Source: Sediminibacterium roseum (GTDB lineage Bacteria > Bacteroidota > Bacteroidia > Chitinophagales > Chitinophagaceae). Taken from it: 48,227 nt of DNA. The notes beneath the pieces were generated by a model that had not been told where the DNA came from, searched no databases, and saw only the letters and a program-made list of their open reading frames with translations. The DNA is taken from assembly GCF_009939005.1 (NCBI RefSeq), contig NZ_JAACJS010000004.1, positions 1 to 48,227 of the forward strand, read 5' to 3'. Below, one piece after another: positions 42,256-48,227 of this stretch. Made by a program: the position numbers and the translations under genes. Each line of letters begins with the position of its first letter. Position 1 is the stretch's first letter.

Positions 42256-42279
42256 GGGCTTTGCCGCTAAGCAAAGCCC
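42256..42279 (-). terminator. 9-bp hairpin between the HMA and beta-barrel genes
   Basis: GGGCTTTGC (42256-42264) pairs with GCAAAGCCC (42271-42279) around CGCTAA. On the minus strand it is followed by TTTAATTTTTT. It lies between the HMA gene stop (42285) and the barrel gene start (42242), where it can reduce or stop read-through. Confidence 0.75.
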
Positions 42280-42284
42280 GATGA

Positions 42285-42773
42285 TTAAATGGTTACATTA
42301 TACACGCCGTTTCCGCTGGTTGGGGCAGCCAGTGTATTTTTCTTGAAATCCTTTGTTGATACAAATCCTTTATCAACGATTCTTACCTGTTTTGCGCCGT
42401 TCAAGGATTTTTCTTTTGCATTAAGAATGTAAAAAGTTTTATCACCGACCTTAACGGGTTCGTTGGATTTTATTTCTGTATTATTGAAATTCACAAAAGC
42501 AACAAAGCTCGCAACAGTAAACCCCGCATCTTCTACTTTCTTTTTCAGTTTATCGAAATCAACAGAAGAACCCTCCTTAAAGGTTATTTCGAATGTAGAC
42601 GTTTTGATATTTGGATTTACAGTCTGCACAAAATCGATTGTCTTTAAAGCCTTATTGATAGAGTTACTGCACATGCTGCAGGTTAAACCACTTGCCTGCA
42701 GGGACACCTTTGAAACCTGCGCATTGGTTGCTATCGAAATTATTGCTGCTATTAAAAAAAGAAATGTTTTCAT
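42285..42773 (-). CDS. Exported heavy-metal-associated (HMA) domain protein
   Basis: This 162-aa protein has a signal (MKTFLFLIAAIISIATNAQV) and an HMA domain with GLTCSMCSNSINKALKTIDF (CxxC metal site). The end (NTLAAPTSGNGVYNVTI) is not recognised. It would bind Cu(I) or a related soft metal in the periplasm and pass it on. The HMA core is complete; the extension could be a partner-binding part. Confidence 0.88.
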   Translation of the reverse strand: MKTFLFLIAAIISIATNAQVSKVSLQASGLTCSMCSNSINKALKTIDFVQTVNPNIKTSTFEITFKEGSSVDFDKLKKKVEDAGFTVASFVAFVNFNNTEIKSNEPVKVGDKTFYILNAKEKSLNGAKQVRIVDKGFVSTKDFKKNTLAAPTSGNGVYNVTI

Positions 42774-42812
42774 GATATAATTTTTAGGTGATCGTCTTTT
42801 TAAAAATAATTA

Positions 42813-43268
42813 CTAATCTTTCGTTGTAGGTTTTACCGCTGTTAAGGCCATACCACATTTTGAACACTTGCCCGGTTTATCGCTGGTGACATCTGCATGC
42901 ATGGGACACCTATATCCATTCATCACTTCCATTTTCATTTGTTCTTTTTTGGAAAGATTCAGGTTCTTCCCGCATTTGGAACACTGGCCCGGTTTATCGC
43001 TTATCACTTCCGGGTGCATTGTACATGCATATTTTACAACACCGGCCTTCATCAATTCTTTCTTAGAAAGATTGAGAGCCATACCGCATTTAGAACATTT
43101 TCCCGGCTTGTCACTGGTTTCTTGCGGATGCATTGGACACGTATAGCTAATAATAGTAGTGGAAGCCTTAGCATCTTTGATACGGTCTGATTTATTGCTT
43201 TGCGCGTTAACAGTATGAGTAGTTGCTAATGCAAAGAGCATAGCAAACAGTATTTGAAACTTTTTCAT
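42813..43268 (-). CDS. Triple heavy-metal-binding domain (HMBD) protein
   Basis: This 151-aa exported protein has a signal ending NAQS and three repeats of the HMBD motif, YTCPMHPQETSDKPGKCSKC-GMAL, YACTMHPEVISDKPGQCSKC and YRCPMHADVTSDKPGKCSKC. Each repeat supplies Cys, Met and His ligands and a CxxCG knuckle. Two linkers, NLSKKEQMK and NLSKKELMK, are near copies. It probably sequesters Cu, Ag or Zn in the periplasm. Confidence 0.9.
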   Translation of the reverse strand: MKKFQILFAMLFALATTHTVNAQSNKSDRIKDAKASTTIISYTCPMHPQETSDKPGKCSKCGMALNLSKKELMKAGVVKYACTMHPEVISDKPGQCSKCGKNLNLSKKEQMKMEVMNGYRCPMHADVTSDKPGKCSKCGMALTAVKPTTKD

Positions 43269-43359
43269 TTGTAAATATTTTATTAATTATTAATAGTAGA
43301 ATACAAGCATTGTAGAAATGCCTTTTACCCGCAGGAGGCGGGAATTACAGAAAGAAAAA

Positions 43360-43746
43360 TCAAATACGGAAATTACAGTTGCGGATAAAAATAGGTACTG
43401 CTCCCCAATCCGGCGGTGCGTGAGATACAGGATAGTCAATAATGATTGACTGAACGTAACTGAAATAAGAATATGCAGGAACACTTATATCGGAAACAAC
43501 AGTGAGAAACTGGAAAGATGATTCAGATATCTTCTGGTCCTTTTCGATCTGCAGTTTTTTCTGTTCATCTTTGCAGCAGCCCTTATGCCCTGCCTTCTCC
43601 ATGCCACAAGTGCCGCAGGAACCTTTTTGCTCCTGTTTCATATCGACGGTCATCAGCTTACCCATACAATAATGCAAATTGATGGTCGCGCCGCTTGAAA
43701 CGGTGAGATATGCAACAGCTAATATGGTAACCAGTAGCTTTTTCAT
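43360..43746 (-). CDS. HYC_CC_PP family exported protein
   Basis: This 128-aa protein has a signal (MKKLLVTILAVAYLTVSSGA) and the three family marks: LHYCMGKL, a Cys-rich CGTCGMEKAGHKGCCKDEQ-region, and a SHAPPDWGAVPIF end. The family is found in Bacteroidota near heavy-metal genes and is of unknown function. Cys/His clustering suggests metal binding. Confidence 0.88.
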   Translation of the reverse strand: MKKLLVTILAVAYLTVSSGATINLHYCMGKLMTVDMKQEQKGSCGTCGMEKAGHKGCCKDEQKKLQIEKDQKISESSFQFLTVVSDISVPAYSYFSYVQSIIIDYPVSHAPPDWGAVPIFIRNCNFRI

Positions 43747-43822
43747 TTTCTGCTGATGTAAATATAAACTTTTTGTAGGCTAAATCGAAATTACGCTATG
43801 TTAATAAATGAGTTGAGGCAGC

Positions 43823-44890
43823 CTATTCTGACAATTTTGGTTGCTTAAAAAGAATCAATTTATTAAATTCCCATACGTAAAACACTTTGTCCTTATTCAA
43901 TACAAAGGCTTTCAAAAAACTACCTCTAACGGTAGTCATTTCTTCACCTTCGGAGCTGATGATTTTTGCCGATTCTCCTTCCTGGTAGGTAATTAACCAT
44001 TTATCATTTTTTGGATTGTACGTGATGGCCGGCCCGCGACCATCTACTCTTTTTATTTCTGGTTCTCCTGGCCTGCAGGTATATACGACACCTTGCCGCT
44101 GCCACGTAGTTTGTATGCCTCCTTTATTATCAATGACGAGACCACCTCCATCCATCGGACACGCTTTCAGCGGCCAGGTGCCCTCTCCAAGTTTTTGAAC
44201 AGGTCTAAAATTACGTCCGGCGTTAGTTGATTGAAGCAGGTACATATCACGTGATCCGCTAATCCAGTTGCGAAACATAATTGCCACTTGATTATTTTTT
44301 ACCGTGATGTTGGGTTTGCAGCATTCACATACATGACCATCCGGCGACTGGTAAATCAGTGTGTTTTTTGACCATGCTTTTTGTGTCGGATTAAGGTAAG
44401 AGAAATAAATATTATTTTTTTTCTCCAGGCGGGTGTCCAGCCATACAGCATAATAATGATCATTTTTATCTGCGGCCAATCCCATTAAGCCTTCCGGCGC
44501 TGAAGAGCGCAGATCATTTACATAACCTTTGCTGATCCACGCACTCTTGTTATTGTCCAATTGGAAAAAATGAATATCACCTGCTTTATCCATTGCGGTA
44601 ATAAGTGAGGTCGTAGCTGAGCTGGCAATCTGCGGCCCTCTTGACATCCCCAAATGCATCCCGGTAACTTTGCCCACAAGAACAGGGATGGAAAATGTAG
44701 TTCCCTGGTTAACGGAAGTCGCACAAAATATGCTGTCATTTCTACCAAAAACAACACGCATCACGCCTTTGGGATCTACACTGATTTGAGGTTGTGTTCC
44801 TGCACCTATTACCCCACTATCTGGTGCTTTCCATGAAATCGATAATGAAATTGTGATCAGGAAATATTGAAATAGCATAAGTTTTTTCAT
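43823..44890 (-). CDS. Exported sialidase-like beta-propeller with CxCC...CP signature
   Basis: This 355-aa protein has an N-terminal hydrophobic signal and Asp-box/BNR-like repeats (STNAGRNF, SVNQGTTF) as in six-blade propellers. It carries a V-C188-E-C190-C191 motif, then L-K-A-C244-P-M-D-G-G-G. No sialidase arginine triad is evident, so glycoside hydrolysis is unlikely. The same signature, 55-56 residues apart, recurs in the next gene. Copper binding or a redox disulfide role is an inference from the cysteines and neighbours. Confidence 0.78.
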   Translation of the reverse strand: MKKLMLFQYFLITISLSISWKAPDSGVIGAGTQPQISVDPKGVMRVVFGRNDSIFCATSVNQGTTFSIPVLVGKVTGMHLGMSRGPQIASSATTSLITAMDKAGDIHFFQLDNNKSAWISKGYVNDLRSSAPEGLMGLAADKNDHYYAVWLDTRLEKKNNIYFSYLNPTQKAWSKNTLIYQSPDGHVCECCKPNITVKNNQVAIMFRNWISGSRDMYLLQSTNAGRNFRPVQKLGEGTWPLKACPMDGGGLVIDNKGGIQTTWQRQGVVYTCRPGEPEIKRVDGRGPAITYNPKNDKWLITYQEGESAKIISSEGEEMTTVRGSFLKAFVLNKDKVFYVWEFNKLILFKQPKLSE

Positions 44891-44916
44891 AAAATATCTA
44901 TAATGACATTAAGAAT

Positions 44917-46113
44917 TTATAAAGCGAGTCGTGCTGTATTTATTTTTTTTAATTTATCATCCGTCCAGGCAAATAAAATACTATTCCCAGATTTTGTCAT
45001 TTGCGGGAAACCGCTTGATCTTGATTGCGATGATGATGCAATTGTAATTGAGGACTCTTTTTTGCCATCTGCATGGATTTTTGCAGCTTTGATGGCATCA
45101 CCTTCCATCCAACTCACCATGGCAGTTTTATCATCGAGCAATACAATATCTACCCGGCCAATGGCTTGCCCCTCATCAACACGGATCGGAGTGCCGAAAC
45201 TTGCCCCTCCATCTTGCGAAAAAACAACGCTAACCTGTCCTTTTTTATCCGGTGATGTAAATCGTGCTACAGCAATATTATTGCCGTGTGCATCAACCCT
45301 TGGGCCATTAACAGGACAGCCAGCGATCTTCCAATTATCCGGAAAGATCGTTTTAGGTTCTGTCCATTGGCCATTTACCAAACGGACAATAGATATATCC
45401 CTTATCTCGTCGTCAGAACGGTCGCGATAAATAACGACAGGACCATTTGCTGTGATCGCTGCTGTTGTTTGACAGCAGTCACACACCCTGCCATCGAGTT
45501 CCCATTCTGCAGATTTGGTTCCTGATTTATCAATGATAGCAGCTCTCAGCGTCATCTGTCCATGGTGCCCTTCGCTATGCCCACCTTCACCTTCGGAGGC
45601 GGCATTTCTTCCATCAAGCCACGCAACGAAAAAATTATTTCCATAGGGAACAAGTGAAACAAATCCATGTTCCGCCTTCTTGCCATCTTCATTCAGAATT
45701 CTTGAATTACTCCAGGTATTTCCAGCGTCAGCAGAGGTGATTAATTTTACATCATACGTGTATTTCCCTTTTTCGCTTTTTTCAAGAAAATGAGCCACCA
45801 TGCCGCCAGATCCATCTGAAGCAAGCATAGGATAATCTGCCCAGTTAACAAACCAGTTGTCGCCGGAACTGATAACAGTTGGCTTTGACCATTCATCTCC
45901 ATTCAGCCGAGAAAAAAGAAACGTACTTTTTTCTTTCGCTTTCTCAACCCATGAAAGAAAGTTGACACCAGCGGAATCTGTAAATAAAAACGGTTCCCCA
46001 CTGACTGAGTCCACATTTAGAACAAGCGGCTTTACATTGCTTTGTTCTGCTGATTGATTTTTACAGGCAATAACCAAAACGGTTAATGCCAAAAGAAATA
46101 ATAGTTTATTCAT
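44917..46113 (-). CDS. Beta-propeller lipoprotein, relative of the 43.8-kb gene
   Basis: This 398-aa lipoprotein (lipobox C17, MNKLLFLLALTVLVIACK) has BNR-like repeats (SADAGNTW, SQDGGASF), a His-rich loop GGHSEGHHGQ at 177-186, and V-C211-D-C213-C214 then G-C266-P-V-N-G. AWLDGR and VIYRDRSDDEIRDI are strongly patterned. The ATG overlaps the TlpA gene stop by eight bases, so the thioredoxin and propeller are translated together. A thiol-disulfide relay or metal-handling pair is plausible. Confidence 0.8.
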   Translation of the reverse strand: MNKLLFLLALTVLVIACKNQSAEQSNVKPLVLNVDSVSGEPFLFTDSAGVNFLSWVEKAKEKSTFLFSRLNGDEWSKPTVISSGDNWFVNWADYPMLASDGSGGMVAHFLEKSEKGKYTYDVKLITSADAGNTWSNSRILNEDGKKAEHGFVSLVPYGNNFFVAWLDGRNAASEGEGGHSEGHHGQMTLRAAIIDKSGTKSAEWELDGRVCDCCQTTAAITANGPVVIYRDRSDDEIRDISIVRLVNGQWTEPKTIFPDNWKIAGCPVNGPRVDAHGNNIAVARFTSPDKKGQVSVVFSQDGGASFGTPIRVDEGQAIGRVDIVLLDDKTAMVSWMEGDAIKAAKIHADGKKESSITIASSSQSRSSGFPQMTKSGNSILFAWTDDKLKKINTARLAL

Positions 46114-46606
46114 GTTGTTGGATTATTTTTTTGATCAGGTTGATATTCTCACTTTCACCCCAATTGCGGGAGCCCATTTCCGAGAAAACAAGTTTCCCCT
46201 CAGGATTAATAATAAAAGTGGTTGGTAGCGCCTGGATATTAAGCGATTCCCCGTTTTCCAAATGAACATACTTGAATTTATAATTATGGTTGATACTAAA
46301 TGATTTTATTTCTTCTACACTCTCACTTGATGCCAGCAGGAAAACTATTTCTTTATCGTTCATCATAACCTGTGCCTTTTCTATTGACGGCATTTCTTCT
46401 ATACAAGGCTTGCACCAGGTGGCCCAGAAATTTATAAAAACTGTTTTCCCTTTATAGTTTTCGAGACGTATCGGTTGACCTTTTAAATCCATTAACCTGA
46501 TTTTGGCAGTTTCCGAATCATTTGAAACAGAGTTGTTTTTTTCAGTCTGATGACAACCCAGCGCTCCCATAAGCAATAGAATTGCAAGCTTTCGTATATA
46601 CATCAT
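46106..46606 (-). CDS. TlpA-family thioredoxin lipoprotein
   Basis: This is about 166 aa from ATG 46606 (MMYIRKLAILLLMGALGC18). A longer start at 46657 adds 17 residues that break the signal. The thioredoxin active site is WATWC65-K-P-C68, with SIEKAQVMMNDKEIVFLLAS and a cis-Pro LPTTFIINPEGKL. It is a membrane-anchored reductase for exported cysteine proteins, possibly the neighbouring CxCC propeller. Confidence 0.93.
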   Translation of the reverse strand: MMYIRKLAILLLMGALGCHQTEKNNSVSNDSETAKIRLMDLKGQPIRLENYKGKTVFINFWATWCKPCIEEMPSIEKAQVMMNDKEIVFLLASSESVEEIKSFSINHNYKFKYVHLENGESLNIQALPTTFIINPEGKLVFSEMGSRNWGESENINLIKKIIQQHE

Positions 46607-46677
46607 TAACCTGTGGTTTTGAAAGTTCGAGTATAGTGTTAAAAGGAATAAGTTCAAGATAATCTAACTCCCTTAAT

Positions 46678-47925
46678 CTATACAGATTTTGCAATTTTTT
46701 CCATGATATGATGTGTTTCTCCAAACCTGCAAAGTGCATCACAATGCTGCCGTAAATCAGAGAACATTATATATTTAATAATTACTTTATTTTGCCTGAT
46801 AGCTGGACGCTGTAACTGTAATACAACATCTTTCTCTCTTTTATCAGGCACAATTAAATAAAATACTTCATCTCCGTCAGCAATGGTAAAAGACAAATCT
46901 GCCAGCCGAAGGATCCCGGAATAGATACTTGTGCTCTTTTCCACTTCAAAAGCTGCAATCACATTATTAGTTGCCTTTTGGAACCATAGTACATCAATCA
47001 GCTTCACTGTGTTGAGGGTATCTTTCTCTAACTCTATAGTGGGGAATTGCTGTAAACTGATAAATGAAAAATTAGCACCACTAAATGATTTTGACCGGTC
47101 ATTTGATGCAGCGATTACATCATATCCTAAAGCATTACCTATTTTTAATAAATGATACTGCATTTCTGTATGTAAATCATCTTCTGCCTTTTCCTGTTCC
47201 ACAGCTTCTCGCCGTTTTTCGATGAGTTTTTCTATCTTTTGACGTTCGTTCTGAGAAAGGTATTCATCCGCGCCCAATACAAGTTTTTGAGAACCTATTT
47301 CAAAAAGAAGCCCGGCGACAGCACCTAAATCCGATGACAGATCTCCACGATGCTGGTTATTTGTATCTATCAATACCTCCCTTAATTTCAAGTATTCGCT
47401 CCAGCTCCCTAATTTTTTTTTATCCTTAAAGAGGAAATTGAACCCATTGATAATTGCTGTATTAAAAGGAGGAATGATGGTTGGATGTAGAAAATACAGA
47501 ATGCTGGCAACAGCAGGACCTAACCCCTTGATTTTTTTATTATCAAGGGTAATGATTTGCCTGATAATCTGTTCTTCAGTTTTAGCATTCAGGCAATTTT
47601 CAAGGAACTGGCCAAATCCCTGTTTATTTGATTCATTTTCATAAATATCCGGGATACGGAGTTTGGGTTTCCAGTAAAATGGGTGTGAAGCACCTTCAAA
47701 AACCTGTTTTTGTTCTGCAATGCAGGAGAGAACAAATTCTAGGGATGACCCTTTAAAATCATTAGGGAACCGATGTGACTTTATATCCTCTACAACTTGC
47801 ATTACCCCCCTTCGAATGGAGCGAAAAGCTTTTAGCCGTTCTTCATTGTTTATGAACCATGTATTATAAACTGACTCTTTATCAGTTTTGTATTGCTGAA
47901 TAATTTGAGATAAGTTTCCTTGCAT
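46678..47925 (-). CDS. HhH plus PD-(D/E)XK nuclease-like protein
   Basis: This 415-aa protein has a helix-hairpin-helix motif at about 132-145 (KIKGLGPAVASILYFLHP), then a charged coiled coil near 222-250, and a C-terminal domain with D311 (LIDVLWF) and AAFEVEKSTSIYSGILRLAD (E327-x-E329-K330) resembling a restriction-type nuclease core. It recalls type II-like restriction or DNA-repair nucleases. No methyltransferase is visible nearby, so a stand-alone defence or repair role is possible. Confidence 0.7.
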   Translation of the reverse strand: MQGNLSQIIQQYKTDKESVYNTWFINNEERLKAFRSIRRGVMQVVEDIKSHRFPNDFKGSSLEFVLSCIAEQKQVFEGASHPFYWKPKLRIPDIYENESNKQGFGQFLENCLNAKTEEQIIRQIITLDNKKIKGLGPAVASILYFLHPTIIPPFNTAIINGFNFLFKDKKKLGSWSEYLKLREVLIDTNNQHRGDLSSDLGAVAGLLFEIGSQKLVLGADEYLSQNERQKIEKLIEKRREAVEQEKAEDDLHTEMQYHLLKIGNALGYDVIAASNDRSKSFSGANFSFISLQQFPTIELEKDTLNTVKLIDVLWFQKATNNVIAAFEVEKSTSIYSGILRLADLSFTIADGDEVFYLIVPDKREKDVVLQLQRPAIRQNKVIIKYIMFSDLRQHCDALCRFGETHHIMEKIAKSV

Positions 47926-48140
47926 GAAGTACCGGGTAAAAAAGGCAGAGGCAAAATAGTTATATTTCCTGATTAGTTGGTTGTTTTCTGGGAATGCTCA
48001 TGCATTGGCATTTTTAAATAAAATAGATGTTCCATTCTGATTATTTATGAAGCCGGTAAAGAATTAATGCAAATACCCATGGCAAAGTAAAAATTAGCAA
48101 TTGTCTAGTCCTAAAATAGCTTTACAGCAATGCCTCTAGG

Positions 48141-48227
48141 ATGACTGAAAAGAAAAAGCAGAAAAGCCAACCAAGCCCGCTCAGCAAAGTGCCATGGAAG
48201 CGGCGCAGTAAAGATGAAATGGAGTTA
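48141..48227 (+). CDS. N-terminus of a gene cut by the right edge
   Basis: ATG at 48141 opens 29 codons to the end, MTEKKKQKSQPSPLSKVPWK then RRSKDEMEL. CTAGG lies just upstream. The protein is basic and unrecognised. The 215-base gap before it (47926-48140) shows no other clear feature. Confidence 0.5.
   Translation, partial: MTEKKKQKSQPSPLSKVPWKRRSKDEMEL

Noticed and set aside
1..48227. CRISPR array or rRNA
   Set aside because: No repeated 25-40-bp units with regular spacers and no rRNA-like sequence were seen by eye.

Overview
The window looks like a Bacteroidota chromosome, probably Chitinophagales or Sphingobacteriales. The basis is gene content (HYC_CC_PP, DUF6660-like and HXXEE families, Bacteroidota-type tyrosine recombinase and mobilization genes, CusA-TolC fusion), moderate GC, scarce Shine-Dalgarno sequences and promoter-like TAnnTTTG boxes. 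All family calls are from reading motifs; no database search was run.

Region 1 (1-13.9 kb) is a mobilizable element. It has a frameshifted integrase fragment at the left edge, a toprim/primase-like protein, a candidate oriT with nested inverted repeats and 16-bp direct repeats, a MobC-like protein, a relaxase and a membrane accessory protein. Its cargo is one tightly packed plus-strand cluster at 3.86-12.3 kb: AbiEi antitoxin, AbiEii nucleotidyltransferase toxin, HsdR, a 124-aa unknown, HsdM, an HsdS with an added SocA/Panacea-like C-terminus, and an MltR-like protein. Two copies of the same 17-bp inverted repeat precede it, so the toxin-antitoxin pair may control the whole restriction-modification operon. 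Remnants and a conserved unknown follow.

Region 2 (13.9-17.6 kb) begins with a tRNA-3'-end-like sequence behind a terminator, followed by a full-length tyrosine recombinase, an unknown partner gene and a DUF4143-type ATPase. This is the typical end of an integrative element extending rightwards. Its other end is not visible.

Region 3 (17.7-24.5 kb) has a DtxR/MntR-family repressor divergent from a di-heme cytochrome, Rieske and porin operon with a DtxR-like operator between them, then small lipoproteins and membrane proteins.

Region 4 (24.6-37.7 kb) is a long minus-strand heavy-metal block. In transcription order it holds a DUF6660-like protein, a small membrane protein, CusA-TolC, CusB, a STAS-like protein, MgtC, CDF, DUF1345, a small membrane protein, an Nramp-like transporter, a PNHWLP membrane protein and a Zn/Cd-type P-ATPase, ending at a strong terminator.

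Region 5 (37.8-46.7 kb) continues the metal theme: a His-rich peptide, a MerC-GDCCVxC fusion, HMA and triple heavy-metal-binding-domain proteins, an HYC_CC_PP protein, and two beta-propeller proteins that share a CxCC...CP signature next to a TlpA-like thioredoxin. The window ends with an HhH/PD-(D/E)XK nuclease-like gene and the start of another gene.

Taken together, the window appears to be defence and mobilization cargo on the left and a metal homeostasis and resistance island on the right.
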